64,000 bases of DNA from the NCBI GenBank assembly GCA_947561585.1, contig CANNZV010001030.1:370350-434349 (forward strand), written 5' to 3'. The first letter of the stretch is position 1. Every line of letters starts with the position of its first letter. Positions 47,252 to 58,941 of this stretch are shown here, in pieces. Under the pieces are notes generated by a model. It ran no database searches and was not told where the DNA came from. It saw only the letters and a list, made by a program, of their open reading frames with translations. A program made the position numbers and the translations under genes. Source of the stretch: Caprella mutica. Lineage: Eukaryota > Arthropoda > Malacostraca > Amphipoda > Caprellidae.

Positions 47252-48250
47252 GGTTCTAGGTAAATTGCTCGAAAACAATTGCTCGAAAGACAATTGCTCG
47301 AAAACAATTGCTCGAAAAACAATTGCTCGAATGAACAATTGCTCGAAAGAACAATTGCTCGAAAGACAATTGCTCGAAAAACAATTGCTCGAAAGAACAA
47401 TTGATCGAATGAACAATTGCTCGAATTATCAAATTGCTCGAATGAACAAAATTGCGCGAATTATAAAAAACAGTTTTCGATTTTATAACAGTCAGTTATT
47501 CATGAAGTGGAGCTGCACCTAACAATGTTTGTTTCTTTTTTGTAATTGATCATTAATCATTCTATAAATGATTTTAATTATTACTTATTCTGCATAATCT
47601 ATTTTTTTAAACCGTTTGTGTCATCTCGTATGTAACATGTGAATTGGAATCATGTGGTGAATCAGTATTATTCATTTTTTTTTTATCATAAAAACCCGAA
47701 AAAATTTGTAGATTAATTTATTACTAACCTATCTGTATGTGGTACCTCAATAGGTGAAATAACTCAAAGTTATGGCAGAGTTTTAGTAAATCTATAAATT
47801 TTTCGGGTTTTATGATAAAAAAAACATGAATAGTACTGATTCACCACATGATTCCAATTCACATGTTACATACGAGATGACACAAATGGTCTAAAAAATG
47901 ATTTTGCAGAATAAGTAATAATTAAAATCATTTATAGAATGATTAATGATCAATCACTAAAAAGAAACAAGGATTGTTAGGTGCAGCTCCACTTCATGAA
48001 TAACTGACTTTTATAAAATCGAAAACTATGCAATTCTATAATTCGAGCAATTTTGTTCATTCGAGCAATTTGATAATTCGAGCAATTGTTCATTCGATCA
48101 ATTGTTCGTTCGAGCAATTGTTTTTCGAGCAATTGTCTTTCGAGCAATTGTTCTTTCGAGCAATTGTTCATTCGAGCAATTGTTTTTCGAGCAATTGTTT
48201 TCGAGCAATTGTCTTTCGAGCAATTGTTTTCGAGCAATTTACCGGCTACC
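47252..48250 (+). mobile_element. Long palindromic fold-back element, CAATTGCTCGAA arm family (copy 1)
   Basis: Exact 9-bp duplications GTTGGTGGT (47243-47251 and 48251-48259). The left terminus is GGTTCTAGG and the right terminus read inwards is GGTAGCCGG. The arms comprise about 15 units of CAATTGCTCGAAAGA and continue as a near-perfect palindrome of about 460 bp per arm, with GCAGCTCCACTTCATGAATA and ACATGTGAATTGGAATCATG at mirrored places. The loop is only about 70 bp, near 47725-47795. Confidence 0.95.
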
Positions 48251-48259
48251 GTTGGTGGT

Positions 48260-48530
48260 GGATGGTAAGGACGTGAAAGGCGAGGAGATGGAGGACTAGA
48301 CAGTGGTAATGGAGAGGGATGTGAAAGGCGAGAAGGAGTAGACGGTGTTCATGGATAGGGATTTAGAACACGAGATGATGGAGGAGGATAATACCATAAG
48401 GGAGATAAAAGAAAACGGTGGAGATCCTAAGGCGAGATTTCATTGATTGATCCTGATTCTATAGGGGGCTATGAAAAATTTTAAAATGCTTAAGGTGTCC
48501 AAAAGCTGGAAAATGTTGGGAACCCCTGTA
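48260..48530. mobile_element. hAT right-end remnant and purine-rich sequence
   Basis: GTTGGGAACCCCTGTA ending at 48530 is the inverse of a typical hAT terminus (TACAGGGGTTCCCAAC). No left end is visible. 48260-48420 is purine-rich with GTGAAAGGCGAGGAGATGGA-type repeats; no coding claim is made. Confidence 0.5.
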
Positions 48531-48944
48531 TTACAGTTTCGAACTCCGATATATTGTTATGGTTTTGCATGAATTTATTTCCATTATTTATTATTCTACG
48601 AAGGTTACATGACAAAAAGTTATTATAGGAGAGAGCCATTTCTTAGATCTCCATTTTATTAAACCAAGGTACATCTACAGAGTCTATAATTATAATGTGC
48701 AAGAACTCAGTAAATACATTGAAAATCAGAAATACTAGAATTCTGAAATAAGTTATTAAAAAATATCATAAATTTTAGCATATTCCCTTAAGAATAAATC
48801 CATTTTAGCTATTGCACCCTATAACATGATTTAAACGTACTTATTAATTCTTAAAATTAACAGATATTTTATCATTCTGTTTATTATACTATAGTATGAA
48901 TATGACAATATATTTACTTATGTTGTTTGCGTTGTGTTTTTCAG

Positions 48945-49051
48945 AAGCTGAAGATGAGGACCTGTCATTTCGCTCAGACAATTACGATAGCCTTGGCCAT
49001 CTTCTTGGGAAATATATGCTGTGATACGGAGGAAGAGATAGATGATGCACA
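48945..49051 (+). CDS. Candidate first coding exon of a secreted protein
   Basis: A pyrimidine tract and TTTTTCAG precede 48945 and CACA|GTGAGT follows 49051. ATG at 48954 opens 32 codons plus two bases. Residues 1-22 contain a short polar start (MRTCHFAQT) and a hydrophobic core (ITIALAIFLGNIC), i.e. a signal peptide, followed by an acidic segment DTEEEIDDA. The acceptor upstream of the ATG implies a 5' non-coding exon not identified here. The exon leaves phase 2, so it cannot join directly to 62882-62983 without creating a stop; an intermediate exon is required if they belong to one gene. Both are on the same strand and both suit a secreted product. The identity is inferred. Confidence 0.55.
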
Positions 49052-49415
49052 GTGAGTTATGATAGATAGCATTAAATAATTATATAGAACTACAGGGTGA
49101 ACATCACAAAAGACACGACTAATTAAGTACAAAAAATCATTAGGATCGGAGAGTTTGATCCGGGAAATTGAAAAAAATGTCCTGACTCCTGAGTATCTTC
49201 AATTTTTATTTAAACAAATATTTTAAATAAATGAAACAAGATGTTTACAGTAGAAAAGTTGTACTTGCGTAGATTAACGGAGTTTGTACAGTTCTGGCAC
49301 TGCGAACTGTGCTTCAAGATAGTTCCTAATAAAAAACAGTTCATTGTGCTTTTGTCCCGACAGTTTGGAGACTGAAAATTGGAAAATCTTCTAATTTTGA
49401 TGGTCCGTGCAAATC

Positions 49416-50147
49416 GGTAGCCGGTGAATTGCTCGAAAATAACTGCTCAAATGAATAATTACTCGGAAGAACAAAATATTTTAATGAATAATTGCTCTAA
49501 AAACTAATGCTTGAAAGTACAATTATTGATCGAATGATGAATCGCTAAGTTAATAAAAATCCAGTATAATTGTTATTAATTACTAATTGGAAACAATGAC
49601 GGTTAGGTGCAGCAACTTGAAGTGAATCCACTTCATCATTAACTGACTTTCGACAATTATTGTTCGAATGAAAAATTGCTCTAATAATCAAATTTCGAAT
49701 AATCAAAATTTTATAAAAGCAGGTGGCACAAATACCGGAAGAGGTTATGCTTAATGTCTATGTTACAACTGCTTCCTCCTGGGATCGGCAGTTCCCATAC
49801 GGGTTACCAAAACCTAACAATCCGAATCTAGCCCGATGAAAATTGTACTACCATAAACTGGTGCAATAATTCCTGTTTTATAAAAATTAAGAAAACAGGA
49901 AGAGTATATTAGATATAAAAACAGTAATTCAATTATAGTAAATAGTGATGATAAAATTGAATAGTTATTATTAATTACTAATTAGAAACAGGGATGGAAA
50001 GGTGAAGCTAATCAAAGTGATTTCACATCATGATTGACAGACTTTCTACAATTCAAACACTAAGATGTTTGATCATTCAAGGAGATGATCGTTGTTTTTG
50101 AGCAATTGTTCATTCGATAATTTTTTTCAAGCAATTTATTTAGAACC
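49416..50147 (-). mobile_element. Diverged fold-back element, CAATTGCTCGAA arm family (copy 2)
   Basis: Target duplications GTGCAAATC (49407-49415) and GTGCGAATC (50148-50156) differ at one base. The left terminus is GGTAGCCGG and the right terminus read inwards is GGTTCTAAA, so it is inverted relative to copy 1. Few CTCGAAAATA units survive. GTTAGGTGCAGCAACTTGAA and CTACAATTCAAAC are degraded interior parts. It is older than the copy at 47252. Confidence 0.8.
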
Positions 50148-50204
50148 GTGCGAATCATCGTGATACAAGTTTATTTCTTTTCCAGTCATACAGCATCCAG
50201 TCAT

Positions 50205-50708
50205 GAATAGGAATCATGTGGTGAATCACTACTATTCATGTTTTTTTTATCATAAATCCCGAAAACTTTTGTAGATTTATTAAAAACTTATTCCAATTCA
50301 CATGTTAAATACGAGATGACACAAATGGTCTAAAAAAAAGATTATGCACAATGAGTAATAATTAAATCATTTATAGAATGATTAATGATCAATTACTAAA
50401 AAGAAACAAGGATTGTTAGGTGCAGCTCCACTTCATGAATAACTGACTTTTATAAAATCGAAAACCGTGCAATTTTATAATTCGAACAATTTTGTTCATT
50501 CGAGCAATTTGATAATTCGAGCAATTGTTCATTCGAGCAATTGTTCGTTCGAGCAATTGTCTTTCGAGCAATTGTTCTTTCGAGCAATTGTTCTTTCGAG
50601 CAATTGTTCTTTCGAGCAATTGTTCATTCGAGCAATTGTTCATTCGAGCAATTTTTTTTCGAGCAATTGTTTTCGAGCAATTGTTTTTTGAGCAATTTAC
50701 AGGCTACC
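50205..50708 (+). mobile_element. Truncated fold-back element, CAATTGCTCGAA arm family (copy 3)
   Basis: It starts in the inner left arm (GGAATCATGTGGTGAATCAC), crosses a shortened centre and contains the full right arm with about 13 units of GAGCAATTGTTC. It ends at GCAATTTACAGGCTACC. The left minisatellite is absent, so this is a half-element. Confidence 0.85.
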
Positions 50709-51205
50709 ATTATTTATTATGCATATACCCGCAAAAGTGACATAGCCTTTCAAACGATGTCACTTCGGTTGCCCAACTGAATTTTGCAGTGAAGCGTGAG
50801 GAAACTAGTGACCGTCACTGAAGTTGCCGTCACCGACTGTGGGGTACAATATTAAGGTATCCGGCTGTTTTCCCGAAAACGAATTCTCCGAAACCAAATT
50901 CTCCAAAAACTAATTTGCCAAACTCTAATGTTACATTTCTTTCATTTGAGCGTTTGATTGTTTTAGATCAGAGTTTCCCAACCTGGGGTACATGTACCTC
51001 AAGGGGTACATTTGCTTATCTCATGGGGTACATTTGAGGTTTCAGTAAAAAAAAGTTAAACATCCTAATATTTGCAAAGTAACATTGACATCAATATTAA
51101 TTTATAAAATTTCACTAAATATTCATTGCAAAAGTCAAAATTTGTGCACTGCTAAACACCTTATGGTGTTCATGGTAAAATATTTGGAAAAGAATCTATC
51201 TAACG

Positions 51206-52512
51206 CTGTGGTCGGCAACCTTTTTATAGTCGAGGACCGGTAAACGGTCAACATTATTCTCGCGGCCCTGTGAGATGGATGGAGCTAATAGTATTGCCTG
51301 TATTGGGTAGGCCAAAACATTCGATAACTTTTAAGTAGTTTCTGCTTTCTTGTGATAACATACCAAGCTTAATATATATATTCAATTACTCAAATATTCC
51401 TTTCGAAATAACAATCGAGTACTCAGGTACAGAAAAAAAGAACATGATAAGGTACAAAAGCAGGTACGCCTGTGTGTAGATTCCGGTGTGGAATCATTGG
51501 GGTGCAGAATGTACAGGAATAAAATCTTGAGGTGCGGATTGTACAGGAATAAAATCTTGGGGTGCGGATTGTACAGGAGTTAAATCATTTGGGTGCGGAT
51601 TGTACAGGAGTAAAAACATTGGGGTGTGGATTGTACAGGAGTAAAATCATTGGGGTGCGGATTGTACAGGAGTAAAATCATTGGGTTGCGGATTGTACAG
51701 GAGTAAAATCATTGGGGTGCGGATTGTACAGGAGTAAAATCATTGGGGTGCGGATTGTACAGGAGTAAAATCATTGGGTTGCGGATTGTACAGGAGTAAA
51801 ATCATTGGGTGCGGATTGCACAGGAGTAAAAACATTGGGGTGCAGATTGTACAGGAGTAAAATCAATGGTGTGCGGATTGTACAGGAGTAATATCATTTG
51901 GGTGCGGATTGTACAGGAGTGAAATCATTGGGGTGCGGATTGTACAGGAGTTAAATCATTGAGGTGTGGATTTTACAGGAGTGAAACCATTGAGGTGCAG
52001 ATTGCACAGAATGAAATCTTAAGGCGGGTATCGTACAGGAGTGAAATCATCCTTTGGGGGCAGATTTCTACAGGAGAGAAATCTTGTGGTGTGGATTGTA
52101 CAGGAGTGAAATCAAAGAGGTGTGGAGTGAGGATCGCAAAGAAGTGAAGTTGGGATGCTGATTCTACAGGTGACCCATATAGATGATAGTAATACTCCAG
52201 TTTGAAATTTATTATAATGAAAAGTCAGGTTTAAACATGTTTGGAACTTTTCACTGGTCGAGTAGGGTGATACTTTTCCACATGGCTCCACAGACAGGAC
52301 TTTGAATCTCTTGATCAAAAGACTTCTGATTGTTATAGTCATTTTACTGGTATTTGGCTTAGAAAATTTGAATTTTCCTAATAACTGGTATTGGCTATTT
52401 ATGTGAGGTCATACATATTCATTCATTAATTATTGAATATTTTTCGCTGCACGGTAGCAATTGCCCCACGGACTGGTTGCCACGGACATAGTCCGCGGGT
52501 TGCTGACCACTA
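51206..52512. mobile_element. Nested hAT-like element containing a 31-bp satellite
   Basis: The left end CTGTGGTCGGCAACC and right end inverted TAGTGGTCAGCAACC, with CACGGAC/GTCCGCGG subtermini, are hAT-like. TCTAACG occurs at 51199-51205 and again at 52526-52532, slightly outside the right TIR, so the exact right boundary is uncertain. The interior is mostly the satellite. Confidence 0.65.
51485..52175 (+). repeat. 31-bp tandem repeat (GGTGCGGATTGTACAGGAGT)
   Basis: About 21 units of GGTGCGGATTGTACAGGAGT plus AAAATCATTGG. Unit variation rises toward the 3' end, where copies lengthen and diverge. It lies wholly inside the nested hAT-like element. Confidence 0.92.
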
Positions 52513-52882
52513 TAATTAAAATTATTCTAACGAGTATTGGTACAGACATGCATTACTCATTAATTTGGAGGCGCAAAAGAAAAGTATCATCATAATTCAC
52601 AAAGGAATATAAAGAATTGTATGAAAATTTGTTATTTAACCTGGCATATCTATTTAAAAAAATTAGGGGTACATAGTTAGCTATCAAAATGGTAAAGGGG
52701 TATTCATTTCTGTGAATATTCCATGTTTACTGCATATTTTTTATTCAGTTGTTGATAGTATACCATAGAGAAAGTGTTTTGTGGCTGACATTATTAATAT
52801 TTATTCCATTTATTGCGTTTAAAATATATAATTGTTAGTAATAAATAACATAACAATTAGTTATGTTTATATCTTCCCAATA

Positions 52883-53806
52883 GTGCACGGACAACTCGTA
52901 CCTGGACAACTCGTTCCCGGACATTTCGTACCCGGACAACTGGTATACAGGACAACTCGTAACCGGACAACTGGTACCCAATTTCATATTTTTCATGTAT
53001 TATGTTTCAATATATGTCATGAAATAGAAGACTCTTGAAGTGAGATCATACGAATTTTGTAAGGTAGTCTTTATTTTAGTCTCTATAAAAGTTTTAATTT
53101 TATCTTTAGCTGTACTAGGTTACTTAATATTTAACTTTGCTAACTTAAGTATATTAAAAGAGGTTAATTTAATTAAATTAGCACTGATGGTTCTAATATA
53201 TTTTTCACGTATTATGTTTGAAAATATATATCATGAAATGGAAGACTCTTGAAGTGAGATCATACGAATTTTGTAATGTAGTCTATATTGTAGTATCTTT
53301 AAAGTTCCTATTTTATCCTCATTTGAATTGTCAGTTTATGTATGTTTAATTACAATAAAAAAATTGGTTATTTTATTATGCCTTTAATTTTTATTATAAT
53401 TATGTACATTTAACTAAATTTCGAAAATCGGACTTGTATTTTTTTCAGTTATTATAATTAGGTACATTTAACACGAAATTATGAAAATCGGGTACCAGTT
53501 GTCCGGGAACGAGTTGTCCTGTATACCAGTTGTCCTGTATACCAGTTGTCCGGGTACGATTTGTCCTGTACACCAGTTGTCCTGTACACCAGTTGTCCTG
53601 TATACCAGTTGTCCGGGTACGAGTTGTCCGGGTATGAGTTGTCCTGTATACCAGTTGTCAGGGTACGAGTTGTCCTGTACACCAGTTGTCCTGTATACCA
53701 GTTGTCCGGGTACGAGTTGTCCGGGTACGAGTTGTCCTGTACACCAGTTGTCCTGTATACCAGTTGTCCGGGTACGAGTTGTCCGGGTACGAGTTGTCCT
53801 AGAGCC
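52883..53806 (-). mobile_element. Fold-back element, CCGGACAACTCGTA arm family
   Basis: Exact 10-bp duplications CTTCCCAATA (52873-52882 and 53807-53816; 9 or 10 bp depending on one ambiguous base). The left terminus is AGTGCACGG and the right terminus read inwards is GGCTCTAGG. The left arm has about seven units and the right arm about 21 units of CGGGTACGAGTTGTCC or the TGTATACCAGTTGTCC variant. The interior has a direct repeat: 52985-53090 and 53197-53305 share GAAGACTCTTGAAGTGAGAT. Confidence 0.92.
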
Positions 53807-54352
53807 CTTCCCAATATACCTCTAGCTTCAACGATAGTGTCACTTGCATGAATAAATTTATTTCAGGTAAAAAGTTTGATTTCTATCAACCCTTTTTTAC
53901 TAATGCCATATACATATTAATATTTACTATATACAGTTGGATATATGAATTTGCAAAACGATACTGAATTAGCGGAATACATATATTAATGTCAAAGTCA
54001 TATAAGATATGTGTTTTTTTTTTATGCATAAGATATAATGATGAAAACTACAAAGTCCAACAGAATGTTATTTTTAAATACATTAAATTTGATTTTCGAC
54101 AAATTCGTCTTCCGGTTTAAAATTTGTCCTTCGGCAAATTCGTCTAGACTCCAATATTACTAGTAGCTTTCATACTAGGTCACAACTTTTTATTATCTAG
54201 CCCGATGCCTGCAGTACATATTCAAGAGGCTTTGCTCTTTATTGGTGGTTTGGAAGAAATTGTAAAATTCAAAATTGCAGTATCAGCACATAGCTACATG
54301 AATTGTCATAAAGTGTATGATGTAAATTTTTTTTTTCATTCTTGATGTTAAA

Positions 54353-54845
54353 TAGAGATGGGCCGAAGTATCAGAATTGTTATTGCTTATCGGTAATTTT
54401 TCTGATATCGGTATTGGCAAAAATAGTATCGATACCAATAGTATTTTAAATTTCTTGAAAATAATTTATATAAACAATAAATATTCTAATTGTAACTATA
54501 AATTAACAATTACAATATTTTATTTAAATTAATAAAAAAATAATTTCTTATAGGTAATCCTATTTTTTCATAATTTCTATAATTTGTAATACTTATTTAT
54601 ACCTAATATGAATTTTCTTTATTATTATTACTAAATATCTTCATACGAACGCAATTCAATGATTTTTAAATAAACTGGTTTCGAATGTAATATTATTTAT
54701 AATATTTAATAATGTTTATTTATTTTTAAATTTTTAGTATTTGTCCATATTACAAATCAACTACCTCAATTTCATATTATAATTAAACATTAATCAAAAT
54801 CTAGCTAGGTATTGGTGAAAATTTCGGCATCGTCCCATCTCCAAT
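54353..54845. mobile_element. hAT-like MITE (GAGATGGG termini)
   Basis: The left end TAGAGATGGGCCGAAGTATC and the inverted right end GGAGATGGGACGATGCCGAA are related. Octamers ATGTTAAA (54345-54352) and ATGTTAAC (54846-54853) flank it and fit nTnnnnAn. AATACC/GGTATTGG subtermini are present. Confidence 0.65.
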
Positions 54846-54976
54846 ATGTTAACATCTCCTGATGTTGCATATTTTTCGAAAGCGTCTCTTCCTTCTTGAG
54901 CAGTAAAGCCAAAAGAAGTAACACTGTATCTCCTCATATGATGAAGGAATTCTTTAGATTGAGGGTTTCCTAGCAT

Positions 54977-55889
54977 GGTTGTTTGCAGTAACTGTCTCTA
55001 GTGGCTGATCCTTTCACACTAGGCAACTAGAGACGGTCACTGACTGACTCGTGTGTAAGTGTATGCCATAGCAGCTCTGTGTTATTGGAATAATTATAGA
55101 ATAAGAGATAGAATGGTTCAATTAGCTACATATTAACACTGATGCTGTACAGTGTACAAGTCTACAACAGTGAGTAAATTGTATGTTTATCCTCTGAATC
55201 ACAAACACAATCTTTTACCGCTATCAAAATAAGTAATATCCAAACCAGTTCAACTAGAATTTGTACCAATTGGTAACCAATAATTCATAAAGACACAGTG
55301 AATATTATATCGGCTCAAGGGACTAGAAAATATTGTCGCGTGTTACAGCACATGTTTTTTTCTTTGAATGTAACACTTATTGATAGAAAACCCTTTACAA
55401 CATGGTGACACATTCCATCACTAAAAACTGTAGTTTAAACTTTAAATGATCACAGAAAAAAAAATCAATTAAACGTTGCAAATTGATTATCAAGGAATTC
55501 GTATTCGTTGATTTCAATATAAATATTTTCTTCAAATTCATCCGTTTCTTGCGAATATTATAAATTATCAGTAAATATTCTAATTTATTTCTTGTAGTAA
55601 GATTTGAAAGGTGGCTTCTTCCTTCACTAGATTAGATGGATTTTATCAATTGTAATGTTAACGGTAAGGTAAAATTAAAGAAAGACTATATTTGGATTTT
55701 GACAGAAACTATAAACAATTCTCCTTAAATTGAATATCACAAATTAATGAAAGCTCACCATTGAATTCTAAAACAAAATTACGATAAAAAAACCCGAGTG
55801 CCGTATGACTTTTATTACTCATAAAGTATACTTACTTAGGTGGCGAGATTCTGCCTGTTATTTTGAAGTGACAAAAACTAAATCCGTTA
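54977..55889. other. AT-rich spacer
   Basis: No supported feature. GACTGACTCG and AACTAGAGACGGTCACTGAC near 55020-55050 give a short, weak inverted similarity only. Confidence 0.4.
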
Positions 55890-55897
55890 ATCATCAC

Positions 55898-57508
55898 TAG
55901 CGCTAGGACATTGAAGCACTAGTAGCGGTTAAAAAGAGCACTTGTAGCGCTATAAATGTGCAGTAGGAGCGATAGAAAAGAGCATTTGGGACACTTATCG
56001 GGGCATTTGAGGCACTTATCAGTGCATTTGGGGACAGTTATTGGTGCATTTGAGGCAGTTTTTTGAGCGTTTCATGCACCGAAAGAAAAAGCGTGTCACT
56101 TATCAAAGTAAGAATTTTAACGAGGTTTTGTTTTTTGAAGAGTTTTTGGATGAAATATACACAAGAATTATCTTTGATTTTTATTCATAGATAATTCATT
56201 TTGAAAAATCATTATGTAAATATGCAAGGCTCAAAAGTATTGTGCAATTCTTGAAAAAACATAAGAAAAAGAACAATAGATGTTGAAACCAAAACGAACG
56301 TATACAGTACATATAATAATTGGAATCTATATTGAGTCTACAATGTTACAGAAAATTCTAGCATCACATGTTGTTGAAGTTTGTTATGAATGTGAAAGTT
56401 AACCCATATAAACAAGATAAAACCATTACTTCCTTAACATTTTTTTTTGACATTTCATCGTCAATCTGAGACCAAATATTTCAATAAAAAGAGTAATCTC
56501 TACTTCTGTGGAAGTAACAGGGGCACTAGCATAGCATGAAACATCTTAGGGAGTCAATTCGGGAAATATTTCAGTCTGGTTTCTTCACTACGCCTTGCAA
56601 AACATTCAACCCAGTATTTACTTACTCAAACAAATGTACGAAAAAATAAGGTATGTAAAATAAAACAAATATATTAGCAGCTAAATAGATATGAACTACG
56701 TGAAAATCTAGGGTTAATATTAGAATAGTTACACCTCTTTTTAATTTTTATAGAACTTTTCTAATCAAATAAAATGTATAGGAAAAGGGTAACAAAATTA
56801 AATAATTAAAAAAAAATGAACAACAATACATTAACTCATTAAGTGAATATAATCAAATTAAATCAATGCATGACTAGATTAATGGTAGACATAGAATATA
56901 TTTGCTGCAGCTAAACCATATAATTTAAAGACGTCATTGTAGGAGCTACATGGCCCCTATAGAACGGATATTTTTTGCCCGATAAAAGATCGTCCGCTGT
57001 ACGAGCTTAACCTGTAATATGATTTCTCTTCAACATTAGAAATTAGTTAACTATCAAAAAATTAATACGGATACAATTTCTTTGACTGTACCTAGGCAAT
57101 AGCACACAAACACATACCCTGGTATTTCACTGAAGCTATCTCCCTATCAATATCAAATTCGTATTTTAATCTATTTTTAGTTTATGTATATTTATACGAA
57201 CTAATTATTGGTAATATGAAGGATGGGGAAAGAAATGTATTAATTAAAAAGGTTGCCCAAATAAACAGTCTCAGCAAATTAATTCGATCATTCACGTTTA
57301 AGCTTCATGAATTATGAACCATTAAATACACTTAAAAGTACAGTTGTCCACCCGGTAAGAATGATACAGTTATTTGACATTACTCAATCTTGGTTCGCAA
57401 TAGAAGTCAACCAGAGTACGTTTGGAGCATTTTGGGGCGTTTATAGCGTTTGGAGCATTATGAGCGCTAGTGGCATTTAACTTATAAATGCTCCAATGTC
57501 CGAGCCTT
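55898..57508 (+). mobile_element. Fold-back element, GAGCATTTGGGGCACTTATC arm family
   Basis: AATCATCAC flanks both ends (55889-55897 and 57509-57517; the match extends to 11 bp as TTAATCATCAC). The left terminus is TAGCGCTAGG, the right read inwards AAGGCTCGG, and both continue GACATTG(A/G)AGCA. The left arm has about eight GCATTTGGGGCACTTATC-type units; the right arm has fewer. The unique AT-rich interior has no transposase. Confidence 0.82.
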
Positions 57509-57517
57509 AATCATCAC

Positions 57518-58175
57518 ATAAGAGCCACTCATAATTCACATAAAGAGATCCTATTGTGGCAAATAAAGTACTAAAGTTTAAAATGTCTAGAAAATTATGC
57601 ACTGATCTTTTCTATTTGATGCCATTTAGGGACAATTCGTTTGATGTAATCAGATTTAATGGAGAACATCAAATTAGCTAAAATATTATACCGAGGAACC
57701 TAAATAACTCTTAAATGATCTAATTTATATATACAGGCAAATCGCCAGAAATGTCAATACACGAGGTTCTCTCACGCCAAAGGTGATCTTTTGAAAGGAT
57801 TATAATTAAAACGTAGTTTTCCTATGTATTAACAGTAAAAAGAGTGAAATTTTTAATTAGTTTAAGATAATGAAATAGAAACGGGTGAAAATAGGGTTCG
57901 AATAATTTACAGTTAAAGGCTAAATAGTTGAGGTACTAGAAATTGTTAAAGATTATGACGATATTGTTATTCATAAGGTTGATGAGATGCTTTAAATTCA
58001 TAAGAAAACTAATTACATGGGATTACTCTCTTAAAATGTCCCAGGTCACGTGTGTTTCTCAACTTAGTTTATTCTGGGAGTGAGTTTAAAGTTAGCACAG
58101 GTGTTGAGGTAAATGAGACCCGTCTAGCCTCTGGGTGCAACATATATCAGACTCGTATAGTCTCTCTGTTAGCTA
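57518..58175. other. AT-rich spacer
   Basis: Nothing recognisable. Confidence 0.4.
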
Positions 58176-58177
58176 TA

Positions 58178-58440
58178 GGGGAAAACCGGGAGCATTCGGA
58201 CAGTTTTTTGTCATAAGCTGAATAATTCGTAAACTAATTTGAATTTTAAGAATTTAAAATCTCTGAATGTAGATAAATCATTTTACTTCAATTTGTATTG
58301 AGACTGTTTTACAGTTTAAACCTTCATTGAAAGTTATAAGTCAAAATGTAAGAGAGGTTCAAGTGTCCGAATGCTCCTTCCTAGAGGGAGACTTCGGACA
58401 AGCTGTGAGGATGATTCGGACACCATAAAAATGGTTAAAA
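58178..58440. repeat. Partial element with AGCATTCGGACA motifs
   Basis: TAGGGGAAAACCGGGAGCAT followed by TCGGACA opens the stretch. Inverted GTGTCCGAATGCTCC (58363-58377) and direct TTCGGACA copies follow. The layout resembles the terminus at 58840 (TAGGGGAGGATGGTCATCAA). No second terminus was found. Confidence 0.4.
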
Positions 58441-58941
58441 CATTGGAAATTTGGGTAGTTAAACGATAGGATAGAATTCGGATCATAGATTTTAATTGAA
58501 ATAAACCATGACTTGTTATTCAAAGTAATAAAAATTAATTGCATTTGAAGTTTTACCATAATTGTAATGATTGAACATTTTCTCCAACAAAATAAAGATA
58601 GCTCATGAGTAATCACTGTGAAATTATCCTTATATTTAATAGCTATATGTCAAAAGCAAATGGTATACTGTTTCCTTTTTCTTGGTATTACGCAAAAGAT
58701 AGTAAATTACATCTTAAATATTTCATCGAATGTTATAGTTCATAATTGTAAATCTTGCTACACCTCCAATTTCAGATGTTTTTCTGACAGATAAACCTTT
58801 TTGGAATTCATCAAATGTATTTTCCAATACCTTCTTTACTAGGGGAGGATGGTCATCAATGGGACACTGGGAACAATAGGACATGCTAAATAACTTTTTT
58901 ATTTGAGGGTAATTTTTTAAAAAAATTTAGTTGTAAATTAG

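Larger units (their letters stand above)
50969..52710. mobile_element. hAT element remnant (GGGGTACA type)
   Basis: The left terminus CAGAGTTTCCCAACCTGGGG, with several GGGGTACAT phrases, is a typical hAT end. AAATTAGGGGTACATAG near 52665 and AAAGGGGTATTC near 52695 probably come from the right end. The right terminus itself is lost and no transposase is recognised. Confidence 0.55.
50856..54151 (-). mobile_element. Fold-back element with CGAATTTGCCGAA arms, host of nested insertions
   Basis: The left end is GGTATCCGG followed by CTGTTTTCCCGAAAACGAAT. The right end read inwards is GAGTCTAGACGAATTTGCCG. Flanking CAATATTAA (50847-50855) and CAATATTAC (54152-54160) match at 8 of 9. The arms are short. 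Two hAT-like elements and a fold-back lie inside. The pairing of these ends over 3.3 kb is inferred from the duplication and similar units. Confidence 0.6.

Noticed and set aside
53479..53825. Overlapping frames rich in SCPGT/QLSGYELSC or NSYPDNWYTGQLV
   Set aside because: They are the minisatellite arm of the 52883-53806 fold-back read in several frames, not a cysteine-rich toxin-like peptide.
54794..54976. 60-codon minus-strand frame with FTAQEGRDAFEKYATSGDVNI
   Set aside because: It overlaps the terminus of a hAT-like MITE at its 3' end and has no splice or promoter support. Possible decayed coding sequence, but no family was recognised.
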